A program made the position numbers and the translations under genes. The notes under the pieces are model-generated. The model saw nothing but the letters and a program-made list of their open reading frames with translations. It did no database searches and was not told the DNA's origin. Shown piece after piece: positions 32,507 through 43,203 of a stretch of 64,000 nucleotides of DNA. Position 1 is the stretch's first letter; each line of letters starts with the position of its first letter. Source of the stretch: Clostridia bacterium (GTDB taxonomy: Bacteria; Bacillota_A; Clostridia; Oscillospirales; CAG-272); contig JAFXWT010000165.1 of the NCBI GenBank assembly GCA_017542695.1, positions 26,042 through 90,041 on the forward strand, written 5' to 3'.

Positions 32507-33055
32507 TTATTTCTTTTCGACGAGAAAGAAAAACGGCGATGTCGGAGAATTGATTATCCTGAATTTCGAGCAGCAGATCCTGCGCCTGTCGTACTCCGCG
32601 AGCATTTCTTCGATCGCTTCGCCCTCGCGCGTGCCCTCGGCATGTCCGGGATAAACGGCGATGAGCAGCGCTCCGTCGTCGCCGAGCAGATCTATCCCGT
32701 CGCGGATAGCGGGCAGCGTCGTTTTGACGAGCGTCGTCACACTCTTGTCGCCGCCCGGCAGAAATCCGAGGTTGAACAGCCCGACACAGATCGGTCCCTC
32801 GACGTACTTTTTCACATTTGAGTGCGAATCGAGTATCAGCGCGCAGTTTTCCGCCCCTTCGGAAGAAAGGAGCTCGCGCGTCGAATCGAGCGCCTGCTGC
32901 TGAATGTCAAACGAATACACGCGCCCCGTGTCGCCGACGGCGTGCGAGAGCCAGAGCGTGTCGTGCCCGTTCCCCATTGTGAAATCGACGGCGACTCCGC
33001 CGACCTTGACGTGAGGCGAGATCAGATTTTTTTCCAGAGCGAGAAGATCTATCAT
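32507..33055 (-). CDS. mnmM: tRNA 5-aminomethyl-2-thiouridine methyltransferase MnmM (YtqB family)
   Basis: A 182-residue class I methyltransferase of the YtqB (PF06962) family. The SAM motif is VDFTMGNGHDTLWLS (residues 23-37), followed by VYSFDIQ and later FNLGFLPGGDKSV (near 94-106), the family-defining segment. YtqB-type enzymes in Gram-positive bacteria methylate the wobble uridine of certain tRNAs (nm5s2U to mnm5s2U). AAAGGAAA precedes the ATG. It has its own promoter. Confidence 0.88.
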   Translation of the reverse strand: MIDLLALEKNLISPHVKVGGVAVDFTMGNGHDTLWLSHAVGDTGRVYSFDIQQQALDSTRELLSSEGAENCALILDSHSNVKKYVEGPICVGLFNLGFLPGGDKSVTTLVKTTLPAIRDGIDLLGDDGALLIAVYPGHAEGTREGEAIEEMLAEYDRRRICCSKFRIINSPTSPFFFLVEKK

Positions 33056-33089
33056 TGTCGTTTCCTTTGCGTTTTCCTCATTTTATATT

Positions 33090-33118
33090 ATAATACCATA
33101 TTTCGTTTCGGATTTCAA
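33090..33118 (-). promoter_or_regulatory. mnmM promoter
   Basis: Minus strand: TTGAAA (33113-33118), 17 bases, TATTAT (33090-33095). Confidence 0.7.
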
Positions 33119-33324
33119 CACTTCCCGCGTTGAAACGATATGCAAAAAAACATATTGTGGAAGAGCGGGCATTTATTCGTCGGTCGGCTCGTCGCATAAA
33201 ACGACGGCTTTCGGAAATACTGAAAATATCCGCAATTTTTAAGAAAAAAATCGAAAAATTTTCGACGTTTTACGAAAAAAAGAAAAAAATTTTACACTAT
33301 TGTAATATTTTTCTTGTAAATATC
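33119..33324. other. AT-rich intergenic region, no gene seen
   Basis: Contains long A and T tracts just upstream of the ABC operon promoter, which could act as an UP element. An open frame at 33130-33471 is lysine-rich, lacks a ribosome site and runs through the promoter; it is not taken as coding. Confidence 0.5.
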
Positions 33325-33353
33325 TTGACAAAAAACGCATATCACGGTATAAT
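33325..33353 (+). promoter_or_regulatory. Consensus promoter of the ABC importer operon
   Basis: TTGACA (33325-33330), 17 bases, TATAAT (33348-33353): a perfect sigma-A match, implying strong expression. The leader is about 135 bases long. Confidence 0.92.
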
Positions 33354-33493
33354 GAGGTATTCCCAAAAGGCAGGGACAATGCATATTAATACGTTTTTTT
33401 TCGATTTTTCAGAAAAAAATCGTATCTTTCATTTGTCATTGCCGACCCGGAAACGGGTGCAAACCCAATAACATCTTAAAAAGGAGAAAAGAG

Positions 33494-36043
33494 ATGAAAA
33501 ACACAATGAAAAAACTTCTTGCGTCCGTTCTTGCGGTCATGATGGTTGTTTCTATCGTTATGATTTTCGCTTCCTGCGAAGACAAACCGACAGGCACGAC
33601 AGCCGAAGCGACGACAGCTGCGACGCAGGCTACCGAAAGCACGGCTCCCGAACGGGTTGTCGAGGTTTTCGAGGGCAATTTCACGTATAAGGATTCCGTA
33701 AGCACACTTGCTACGAACTGGAACCCGCATACGTATCAGACAACTGACGACGCTTATCCGGCAGACTTTATCAGAGTCGGCTTCTACGGCTTCATTTTCA
33801 ACGATGAGCTTCACCCCGTTGAGGGCAAAGATCCCTTCATGGGCTATAAGATCATCCCCGAAATGGCTGCATCTTTCCCCGTTGACGTAACGGAACAGAT
33901 CAAAGCGTCCAACCCCGAATACGGCATTCCCGAGTCCGCAACAAAGGGCTACGCTTACACGATCGACCTCAACCCGAACGCAGTTTGGGAGAACGGCGAA
34001 AAGATCACGGCTGAAGATTACGTATACTCGATGAAGAGACTTCTCGATCCCGAACTTCTCAACTACAGAGCTCAGGACTATATCACGGGTACGTTCATCA
34101 TCGCCAACGGCGCGAACTACTACTATCAGGGCACAACAGCTTACAACGCAATCGGCGCTACAGCTTCCGAATACGCGGCAAACGGCGGAGACGTCAACAA
34201 CCTCTTCATCAATTGCTACGATTTCTGGGGCGCAAGCGAAAAATACACGGATGCTGAGGGCAACCCCGCTCCGCAGTATGTTTCCATCACAGACGAAACA
34301 GTTTACGGCGAAAACGTTGACGACGCGTTCTCCGGCAAGAGTCTCTGGGACGAGTACCTCGGCATAGGCGCTCCTTATGAGAGCTACGGCACGGACGAAC
34401 TCGCTGTTGCAGTCACATACGAAGACAACTTCGACTTTGAAAAAGTCGGCATCAAGAAGACAGGCGATTACCAGATCACACTCGTGTTCGGCAAATCTCT
34501 CGCCGGCTTCCAGCTTCTTTACAACCTTTCTTCCAACTGGCTTGTAAACAAGACTCTCTATGAAGCTAACCTTTCCAAGGTAGGCGACACAGACGCTTGG
34601 GCAAGCACATACAACACGTCTGTTGAGACGACTCTCTCCTACGGTCCGTACAAGCTCGTATCGTATCAGAAAGACAAATCCATCAGATTTGAGAAAAACC
34701 CGACGTGGTACGGTTATTCCGACGGTCAGCACATCTACGTTGACCCCGAAGACGGAAAGACATATCCGATGTATCAGACAACCGCGATCGACTGCCAGGT
34801 GGTTGCGGAATCCGCTACAAGAAAGCTTATGTTCCTCAAGGGCCAGCTTATGACATACGGACTTGAGGCAGCAGACCTTACGCAGTATCGTAACAGCGAT
34901 TACACATACGTTTCTCCTTCCGAGACGATCTTCTTCTTCATCTTCAACGGATACAAAGAAGCAATTGACGGACGTGAAGCAAACGAAGGCTTCGACACAA
35001 CGAAGTATGACCTCCAGACAATGACGCTTAAGTCCTTCAGACAGGCAGTTGCCGTAACTTACGACAAAGAAGCTATGTGCGCAGCTCTGTTCCCGGATCA
35101 GTCCGGCGGTTACGGACTTATCGGCGACATGTATATCTACGACCCCGACACGGGCGCTAAGTACCGTGACACAGATCAGGCAAAACAGGCCCTCTGCGAA
35201 TTCTACAGCGTAGACGTATCTAAGTTTGACAGTCTTGACGACGCGGTCGCATCCATCACAGGTTACGACCCCGTTGCAGCTAAAGCGCTCTTCAAGACAG
35301 CGTTTGACGAAGCTCTCGAAGCGGGATTCATCACGGATGCAGATGCTGACGGCAAGTCCGATCAGATAGTAAGAATCGAATACTGCTGCTCTTCCGCAGT
35401 TACAGAGAGAATGCAGCAGAGAATCGATTACCTCAACGAGAAGATGGCCGAAGTAACAAAAGACACTCCGTTTGAAGGCAAGATCGAATTCTATCCGTCC
35501 GCTCCTTACGGCAACGACTGGTCCACAAAGATCAGAACAGGTCTCTCCGACACCATCCTCGCAGGTTGGTCCGGCTCGGCTCTCGACCCGTTCGGCCTTT
35601 CCGACCTCTACGTCAACCCGAGCCGTTCTTACGACGGCAAGTGGTTCGACGCTACGAAGGTTTCCGTTACTATGAATGTCCCCGTTGACGGCAAGGCAAC
35701 AGACGTAACGCTCACCCTCAAAGACTGGTCTGACGCTCTTAACGGCACGGCCGTTAAAGACGCTGCAGGCAAGGAATATAACTTCGGCGAAGATCAGGCT
35801 GATATCGAAGTCAGACTGACTATCCTCGCTAAGATCGAATCCACAGTCCTCCAGACTTACGACTATATCCCGATGCTTCAGGACGGCAGCCTGTTCATGC
35901 TCACACAGCAGGCATACTATGTAATCGAAGATTACAACCCGATCCTCGGTCGTGGCGGCATCACGTACCTCAAGTACAACTATGACGACGCAGCTTGGGA
36001 CGCTTACGTCGCAAGCCAGCCGGACGGCACGCTCAGCTATTGA
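33494..36043 (+). CDS. Oversized family-5 substrate-binding lipoprotein
   Basis: An 849-residue SBP_bac_5 (OppA/DppA-type) binding protein. A signal with lipobox IFASC places the mature Cys near residue 28, followed by a Thr/Ala-rich linker. Typical segments follow, such as WNPHTYQTTDDAYPADF near 75, VWENGEKITAEDYVYSMKRL near 165 and a C-terminal FGLSDLYVNP region. The usual length is 520-600, so about 250 residues are extra, with probable insertions near residues 195-300. Codon choice (many ACA, GCT, CTT, GAA) differs from its neighbours, as expected for high expression. AAGGAG precedes the ATG. Substrate probably peptides or glycopeptides. Confidence 0.9.
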   Translation: MKNTMKKLLASVLAVMMVVSIVMIFASCEDKPTGTTAEATTAATQATESTAPERVVEVFEGNFTYKDSVSTLATNWNPHTYQTTDDAYPADFIRVGFYGFIFNDELHPVEGKDPFMGYKIIPEMAASFPVDVTEQIKASNPEYGIPESATKGYAYTIDLNPNAVWENGEKITAEDYVYSMKRLLDPELLNYRAQDYITGTFIIANGANYYYQGTTAYNAIGATASEYAANGGDVNNLFINCYDFWGASEKYTDAEGNPAPQYVSITDETVYGENVDDAFSGKSLWDEYLGIGAPYESYGTDELAVAVTYEDNFDFEKVGIKKTGDYQITLVFGKSLAGFQLLYNLSSNWLVNKTLYEANLSKVGDTDAWASTYNTSVETTLSYGPYKLVSYQKDKSIRFEKNPTWYGYSDGQHIYVDPEDGKTYPMYQTTAIDCQVVAESATRKLMFLKGQLMTYGLEAADLTQYRNSDYTYVSPSETIFFFIFNGYKEAIDGREANEGFDTTKYDLQTMTLKSFRQAVAVTYDKEAMCAALFPDQSGGYGLIGDMYIYDPDTGAKYRDTDQAKQALCEFYSVDVSKFDSLDDAVASITGYDPVAAKALFKTAFDEALEAGFITDADADGKSDQIVRIEYCCSSAVTERMQQRIDYLNEKMAEVTKDTPFEGKIEFYPSAPYGNDWSTKIRTGLSDTILAGWSGSALDPFGLSDLYVNPSRSYDGKWFDATKVSVTMNVPVDGKATDVTLTLKDWSDALNGTAVKDAAGKEYNFGEDQADIEVRLTILAKIESTVLQTYDYIPMLQDGSLFMLTQQAYYVIEDYNPILGRGGITYLKYNYDDAAWDAYVASQPDGTLSY

Positions 36044-36102
36044 TTCCGAGCGATACCATCATATAATTTTCTCTGAATTATTATTCATATTTCATGAGAT
36101 CA

Positions 36103-36143
36103 TCCCGCAAGGGCGCGTTGCGCGCCCTTGCGGGAATGCGGTT
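36103..36143 (+). terminator. Strong intercistronic hairpin after the binding-protein gene
   Basis: Perfect 15-bp stem TCCCGCAAGGGCGCG (36103-36117), loop TTG, complement 36121-36135. Only a short T5 run follows, six bases later, so it probably stabilises the upstream mRNA and lets part of the transcription through to the permeases. Confidence 0.75.
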
Positions 36144-36267
36144 TTTACAGATTATAATTTTTTCTTTAACGCGCCGTTTGAAATGTATGTTTATATAAAT
36201 ATTTCGCGTTTTTTCGGCGGAATATCCGTATGAACATTACCTTGAAAACTGCGTAACGGAGGTCAAA

Positions 36268-37221
36268 ATGCTTAAATATACACTGCAAAGACTTGTGCTA
36301 ATGTTCTTTACGCTTCTCATAATTACGATGATGTGCTTTGTGCTTATCAGAATGCTTCCCCCGGTCGATATACCCATAGAGGACCCGCATTCCGTCGTCA
36401 TCGCGCAGAGACGTGAGGCAATGGGATACAACAAGCCGTATCTTGTGCAGTTCGGGATCTTTCTCAAAGACATTTTCACGAGGTTCGACTGGGGCATCAG
36501 CGACAAGCTGTATTTCGGGCAGAACGTCGCGGGAATTTTTATCGAAAAATTGCCCGCAACAGTGATAGTCAACCTTTATTCCATAATTTTCAGCATTCCG
36601 ATAGGCATCCTTTTCGGCATCTGGGCGGCGCTGAAAAAGAACACGTGGATAGACCACACGATTTCGACACTGACGATGGTCGTCATTTCGGTGCCGTCGT
36701 TCGTCTATGCGTTCCTGATACAGTACTTCTTATCGTATAAGCTCGGGTGGTTCCCGTTCCTTATGAAAGGCGGTACGGACTGGTTCTCATCCGCGATGTT
36801 CGTCAGTATGCTTCCCGCGGTGCTCTCGCTGTCGTTCGGCGTCATCGCCGGATTTACGAGAACGACGCGCGCGGAGCTTACAGAGGTGCTGACGAGCGAA
36901 TTTATGCTACTCGCGCGTACAAAAGGACTTACGCGCCGTCAGGCGACGGTGCGCCACGCGTTCAAGAACTGCATGGTCGTCGTCGTGCCGGCAATCTTCG
37001 GTGAGTTCATCGGCATTATGTCGGGCTCGCTCATCATCGAAAAGATATTCGCCATCCCCGGAGTCGGCAGTCTTTACATCAACTCGATCAACGGCCGCGA
37101 CTACCCGATGTTCATGATGCTCACGGTATTTTACACCGTCATCGGACTTCTCGCGAGCATCGTTGTCGATATCAGCTACGGCTTCATCGACCCGCGCATC
37201 CGCATGGGCTCGAAGAAATGA
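36268..37221 (+). CDS. Peptide ABC transporter permease, OppB/DppB type
   Basis: A 317-residue permease of the binding-protein-dependent family. Six membrane segments; the N-terminal TM (residues 5-27), then the short outer part with MGYNKPYLVQFGIF near 52-65 as in DppB. The coupling-helix EAA motif is near residue 215 (LLARTKGLTRRQATVRHAFKN). The normal length contrasts with the other subunits of this operon. CGGAGG lies upstream of the ATG. The stop overlaps an alternative upstream start of the OppC-like gene. Confidence 0.93.
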   Translation: MLKYTLQRLVLMFFTLLIITMMCFVLIRMLPPVDIPIEDPHSVVIAQRREAMGYNKPYLVQFGIFLKDIFTRFDWGISDKLYFGQNVAGIFIEKLPATVIVNLYSIIFSIPIGILFGIWAALKKNTWIDHTISTLTMVVISVPSFVYAFLIQYFLSYKLGWFPFLMKGGTDWFSSAMFVSMLPAVLSLSFGVIAGFTRTTRAELTEVLTSEFMLLARTKGLTRRQATVRHAFKNCMVVVVPAIFGEFIGIMSGSLIIEKIFAIPGVGSLYINSINGRDYPMFMMLTVFYTVIGLLASIVVDISYGFIDPRIRMGSKK

Positions 37222-37241
37222 TTTGCGGAAAGGAGTTTATC

Positions 37242-38777
37242 ATGGATCAGAATTACGAACACATTCCGCAGGAAAAGTTTGAATTCGCGCAGCTTGACGC
37301 GCACATTCACGACACAAAATTCGAAACGAAGGCGCGCGGATATTTCGCCGACGCATTCATCCGCTTTAAGAAGAACAAATCGTCCGTAGTCGCGGGGTGC
37401 ATCATCATTTTTCTTGTGCTATTCGCAATCTTTTCGCCTATCATTTCCCCGTATAACATAAAGCAAAAGGACAATATCTACGTAAACTTCGGTCCGTTCA
37501 TCAAACCGATCGCCGACGCAAAGGTGGGCAATCTGTTTGACGGCGGCATCGTTTATGATAGTCAGAACGAAACGCAGATGCTGATGTTCAGGGGCATCGC
37601 TGAAGAAACGGGCATGAATCCTGTCATCAAGATCCTCGGCGAGCAGCAGAAAGAATCGCTCAAGCGCGGTCAGACCGTCATCACAACGACGTACAAGGTC
37701 AGGATCAATAAGTACTACGCCATCGGTATGAGATATCTCGTCATATCGACGGAGGAATTCCAAAAGATACAGGATTTCCAGAACGAAACGGGCATACAGG
37801 TCATATATCCTTACGTTGAAGCAAAGGATATAAACGGCATCACCGACAAGCCGAACATCTGGTATAAGGTCAAGGACGACAAGGGAACGCCCGATCTTGA
37901 CAAGGACGGCAATTTCATCCCCGCCTACTCGAAATCGACGTCAAAAGCGGGCGCGGAATATAACAGCCTGCGTATCGAGGGCGACGACGGCAGCTATATT
38001 TACAGCTACTCGAAATCGGGCGCCGTCCAGTGCCGTATCAATTATTTCAATTACTATAACTACCTCAACAACCGCGAGCCGATGTTCATCTTCGGAACGA
38101 ACAATCTCGGCCAGGATCTTTTCGGCGCCATCGGTATCGGCGCGAGATTCTCGCTGATCTTCGCCATCCTCGTTTCGTCGATCAACCTTACGATAGGCGC
38201 GATATACGGCGCTATCCAGGGTTACTACGGCGGAGCTGTCGATATGGTGATGGACAGAATAGCGGACATTCTTTACGAAGTGCCGTTCATGGTCGTGGCG
38301 ACGCTGTTCCAGCTGCATTTGGCTCAAAAGGTTGGTGTCGTTCCGTCGTTCCTGTTTGCTTTCGTATTGACGGGATGGATCGGAATGGCGGCGCTGACGA
38401 GAAAGCAGTTCTACCGCTTCAAAGGTCAGGAATACGTCCTCGCCGCAAAGACTCTCGGCGCCAGGGACAGCAGGATAATGTTCAAGCACATCTTCCCGAA
38501 CGCGCTCGGCACGATCATCACGAGCTGCGTGCTCGTCATCCCGGGCGTCATCAGCTCGGAAACGACGCTGACGTACCTCGGCATCGTGAACCTTTCGGAA
38601 TTTGCGGGAACAAGTATCGGCGTTCTTATGTCGCAGGGACAGGCGGCAATGACGACGTCGCCTCACGCGATGTTCTTCCCGGCGCTGTTCGTATCGCTGC
38701 TTCTCATCTCATTCAATCTGTTCGGCAACGGTCTGCGCGACGCGTTCAACCCGTCGACCAGAGGAGTGGAGGACTAA
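37242..38777 (+). CDS. Peptide ABC transporter permease, OppC type, with large insertion
   Basis: A 511-residue permease, against about 300 for OppC. TM1 lies at about residues 48-70 (VVAGCIIIFLVLFAIFSPII); the usual short outer loop is replaced by about 210 residues of hydrophilic, beta-rich sequence (about 75-285) before the conserved FGTNNLGQDLFGAIGIGAR segment. The EAA motif follows near residue 400 (VLAAKTLGARDSRIMFKHIF). The inserted domain would sit outside the membrane, next to the enlarged binding protein. ATG 37242 is preferred because AAAGGAG lies just upstream. Confidence 0.92.
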   Translation: MDQNYEHIPQEKFEFAQLDAHIHDTKFETKARGYFADAFIRFKKNKSSVVAGCIIIFLVLFAIFSPIISPYNIKQKDNIYVNFGPFIKPIADAKVGNLFDGGIVYDSQNETQMLMFRGIAEETGMNPVIKILGEQQKESLKRGQTVITTTYKVRINKYYAIGMRYLVISTEEFQKIQDFQNETGIQVIYPYVEAKDINGITDKPNIWYKVKDDKGTPDLDKDGNFIPAYSKSTSKAGAEYNSLRIEGDDGSYIYSYSKSGAVQCRINYFNYYNYLNNREPMFIFGTNNLGQDLFGAIGIGARFSLIFAILVSSINLTIGAIYGAIQGYYGGAVDMVMDRIADILYEVPFMVVATLFQLHLAQKVGVVPSFLFAFVLTGWIGMAALTRKQFYRFKGQEYVLAAKTLGARDSRIMFKHIFPNALGTIITSCVLVIPGVISSETTLTYLGIVNLSEFAGTSIGVLMSQGQAAMTTSPHAMFFPALFVSLLLISFNLFGNGLRDAFNPSTRGVED

Positions 38778-38780
38778 ACA

Positions 38781-40941
38781 ATGAATACGGAAAATAAACT
38801 TCAAGTCAGAGATCTTACGATCTCGTTCCGCACGTCGAACGGTAAAGTTCAGGCGGTGCGCGGCATAAATTTCGATCTCAAAAAGGGCGAAACGCTCGCA
38901 ATAGTCGGCGAATCCGGCTCGGGCAAATCTGTAACGTCGAAAGCCATTCTCGGCATCCTCGCAGGCAACTCGATCATCGAGGGCGGCGAGATAATCTACG
39001 ACGGCAAAGACCTGCTGAAAATATCCGAGGACGAATTTCACAAGATCCGCGGCGACAAGATCGCGATGATCTTCCAGGACCCGATGTCCAGTCTTAACCC
39101 GATCGTCAGGATCGGTCGTCAGCTCACGGAAGCGATGCTGCTCAAGGGCAAAGCGCGCCAGCGCGAGAGCAGGGTGCATTTCAACTCGATGCTCGCTCTG
39201 CTCCGTCAGAGTATGATAGCGGCGCTCGCGCCGAACGATCCGGAAAAAGCCGCCGAACTTACGGAAAAATGCAAGAAATTCGACAAGTTCGAGTATAAAC
39301 ACCTCGATCTCGAATCGAAATACAACGTCGCTCATGAAGCGGCGACGGAGGCCGTTTTCGACCTCGACAACATCATCTTCGAGCTGTCTAAAAACGCGGC
39401 GAAGGATCTCAAATACCGTCTTGACAAGGTAAAGACCTACGCCACAAAATCAATCGAAAAATACGTAGTCAGCGACAGGGCGGAAGAGCTGAAAGCTCTC
39501 GTCTCTCAGGTTTCGCCCGCGCTTTCCGCATCGAAAAAATCAGGCAAGTACGAGGAACTTTCGGGAATACTCGAAAAAATCCGCGCGATTTTGTCCGAGG
39601 CGCTGACGTTCACCGAGCCAAACTTCTTTTCGATGGGCTATTACCTCACGTACAGCGGGGAAGAGCTTCCCGACATGAGCGTCGAAGAGCTCAACAAATT
39701 CCTCCGCAAGTACCTTGACGACAACTTTATGCTCGACTTCATCGCAAACGCGAAAGAGGGCATTATGTACTCGGCAAACGAGTCGTACCGCGAGAAAGAG
39801 GAGGCGATAGCGTTCTTGCGCCGTCATCACTCCGTTTTCGAGAAAGAAACGCTCGACAAAAAGGAGAGCTACGCCGCGCTGAGATCGCTCGCCAAAGAGG
39901 TCGGCGAAAGCATCGACAAGCTCGAAATAGTCAAGGACAGTCTCGCTTATACTTTCGCGTCAGGTCTTAAAACCGAGATCGACGGGTATTTCAGCGCGAT
40001 CGTCAAAAACGAAAAAGAAACACGCCGCTTTGCAAGAGAAACGGCGAAGTTCGAGCGCCTTTCGGCGAAAGGGCACGCTCCCGACTGGAAGGTCGTCCCC
40101 GCGTCGATTACCGACCTCGAGCTGAAAAAGAAGAACATAATCCGCCAGATCGAGCGCCTTTGTGAGCATTACGAAGAAAAGCTCGCAGCTCGTTCTGCAC
40201 GCAACTATGACGACGAGACGGTAGCTATGATCGACTACCTCAAGGATCAGGCGTCCGGAGTCGTCAACAAAGTTACAAAGACGATGGCGAAGAACAAGGC
40301 GTTAAAGCTGATGGAAGAAGTCGGCATCCCCGAGCCGAGAAAGAGATACAACCAGTATCCGTTTGAGTTCTCGGGCGGCATGAGACAGAGAATAGTCATC
40401 GCTATCGCCCTCGCGGCGAACCCCGACATCCTTATCTGCGACGAGCCGACGACGGCACTTGACGTTACGATCCAGTCACAGATACTCGAGCTCATCAACA
40501 GCTTCAAAGAGCAGCGTCATCTTTCCGTCATATTCATCACGCACGACCTCGGCGTCGTCGCCAACATGGCGGACAGAGTCGCCGTTATGTACGCGGGAAA
40601 GATCGTCGAATACGGCACGTCGGAAGATATTTTCTATCACGCGGCGCATCCGTATACGTGGGCACTCCTTTCGTCCATGCCCGATCTTGATACAAACGAA
40701 AAGCTCGACGCTATCCCCGGCACACCGCCGAACATGATATATCCTCCGGTCGGAGACGCTTTCGCCGCGCGCAACAAGTACGCGATGAAGATCGACTTCG
40801 AGCGTCAGCCGCCGATGTTCAAGATTACGGATACTCACTACGCGGCGACGTGGCTTCTCCACCCCGACGCGCCGAAGGTCGATCCGCCGAAGACCGTCAC
40901 GGATAGGATAGAGAGAATGAAACAGAGAAGAGGTGGCACAG

Positions 40942-40955
<14 letters not shown>
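38781..40955 (+). CDS. ABC transporter ATPase, OppD/DppD type, with long insertion
   Basis: A 724-residue ATPase, about twice normal. Walker A is GESGSGKS (residues 43-50), the Q-loop MIFQDPMSSLNP (96-107), the signature FSGGMRQR near 530 and Walker B ILICDEPTTALD near 550. About 365 residues are inserted between Q-loop and signature; they are rich in Lys, Glu and Ala, predicted helical, with coiled-coil-like stretches. The C-terminal OppD extension (HPYTWALLSSMPDLD...IPGTPPNM) is present but its usual iron-sulfur Cys pattern is not evident. GTGGAGG precedes the ATG. Confidence 0.9.
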
Positions 40956-42158
<1,203 letters not shown>

Positions 42159-42162
<4 letters not shown>

Positions 42163-42596
42163 GTGAAAACGAAAACCGCACGAATACAAGCGGAAAATCA
42201 ACGAAGATCGGCTACATCGTCAGCATCGCACTCTGCACTGCCGCCGCTGTCGCCGTGATGATATGGAAGGGCGTTTTCGCCCAGCCCGACGCAAAGAGCG
42301 TGTTCGGCGTTCTGTCCGACGCATTCTTCATTCCCGGCGTTATCTTCGCCGGAGTGGGCGGACTTTCCCGCCTCGGCGCATGGGGCGCTTACGACACCTT
42401 CGGATATATCTTCTCGCGCTTTTCGTTCCACAATATATGGGTGACCGGCGCGCGGAGAAAAAAATACGACAGTCTTTACGACTATAAGCAGAAAAAGAAC
42501 GAAAAGGGTCGCCGCTGGCTCCCGTACGTCCTTTGGACGGGCCTCGGCGCACTCGCGCTCAGCGCGGTGATGATAGTGATCTATTTGATACTTTAA
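42159..42596 (+). CDS. DUF3899 membrane protein
   Basis: A 145-residue protein with about four hydrophobic segments (18-37, 53-72, 77-90, 122-144). The layout, with FFIPGVIFAGVGGLSRLGAWGAYD and a charged loop containing RRKKYDSLYDYKQKK, fits DUF3899, small membrane proteins of Firmicutes with no assigned role. It overlaps the ABC ATPase stop (ATGA) and is the last gene of the importer operon, so it may assist it. Confidence 0.8.
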
Positions 42597-42599
42597 GAT

Positions 42600-42626
42600 A
42601 AAACGGAGCAACCGCTCCGTTTTTCT
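42600..42626 (+). terminator. Terminator of the ABC importer operon
   Basis: AAAACGGAGC (42600-42609), loop AACC, GCTCCGTTTT (42614-42623) plus more T. Confidence 0.9.
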
Positions 42627-42704
42627 TTCTTTTCAGAGCATTCTCCTCAAAGAGAAAGTAGCGCAATGTGCCGGAGAAGGTGGAAAAATGCCTCAAAACT
42701 CAAA

Positions 42705-42734
42705 GAAAAAACGGAGCTTATAGCCCCGTTTTTC
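42705..42734 (-). terminator. Terminator after the spore protein gene
   Basis: Minus strand: ACGGGGC / GCTCCGT stem (one mismatch) followed by T6. Confidence 0.8.
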
Positions 42735-42749
42735 TTTGATAAATCAAAT

Positions 42750-42950
42750 TTATCTCGTTTTGATCGAATTCTCGTAAGACTCGATCATTTTCTTGACCAT
42801 CTGACCGCCGACAGAACCTGCCTGCTTCGATGTGAGATCACCATTGTATCCCTGTTTGAGATTTACGCCGACTTCGTTTGCGGCTTCCATCTTGAACTTC
42901 GAGAGAGCTTCCTTTGCCTCGGGAACAAGGGATTTATTGCTTCTTGCCAT
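42750..42950 (-). CDS. Alpha/beta-type small acid-soluble spore protein (SASP)
   Basis: A 66-residue protein that coats spore DNA and protects it from UV and heat. The hallmark segments are present: LSKFKMEAANEVGVNL (residues 17-32, including the germination-protease recognition region) and KQAGSVGGQMVKKMIESYE (42-60). GGAG lies upstream of the ATG. It should be expressed in the forespore under sigma-G, but no clear sigma-G -10 is seen. The leader has a CGTTCCG-TTT-CGGAACG hairpin (42980-42996). Confidence 0.95.
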   Translation of the reverse strand: MARSNKSLVPEAKEALSKFKMEAANEVGVNLKQGYNGDLTSKQAGSVGGQMVKKMIESYENSIKTR

Positions 42951-43105
42951 GAGAGTTACTCCTTATAAGTTGTCTTTATCGTTCCGTTTCGGAACGTGAA
43001 CGTATCTCTTACGTCCGAAACTATTATTGTCGATATTCACGATTTTATTTATGGTAAATGCAGCAAAACCTCGATGAAATATTTGTCAGATACGGAAAAA
43101 CGCTA

Positions 43106-43134
43106 TTGAAATATCGTTTTTATTATGATATTAT
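43106..43134 (+). promoter_or_regulatory. Promoter of the thpR-DUF4091 pair
   Basis: TTGAAA (43106-43111), 17 bases, TATTAT (43129-43134), TGA before the -10. Confidence 0.75.
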
Positions 43135-43203
43135 AAAAATGATAAAAATCATCACGTCGCGGGCGGCAGAGCGCCGCCCGCGATATGATAAAAGGAATTC
43201 AAA

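Noticed and set aside
33130..33471. Plus-strand 113-codon frame upstream of the ABC operon
   Set aside because: Lysine- and isoleucine-rich translation of AT-rich DNA, no ribosome site, and it spans the consensus promoter at 33325-33353.
43013..43060. Possible sigma-G promoter for the SASP gene (TGAATA on the minus strand near 43030)
   Set aside because: A TGAATA-like -35 is present, but nothing like CATACTA occurs at the right distance.
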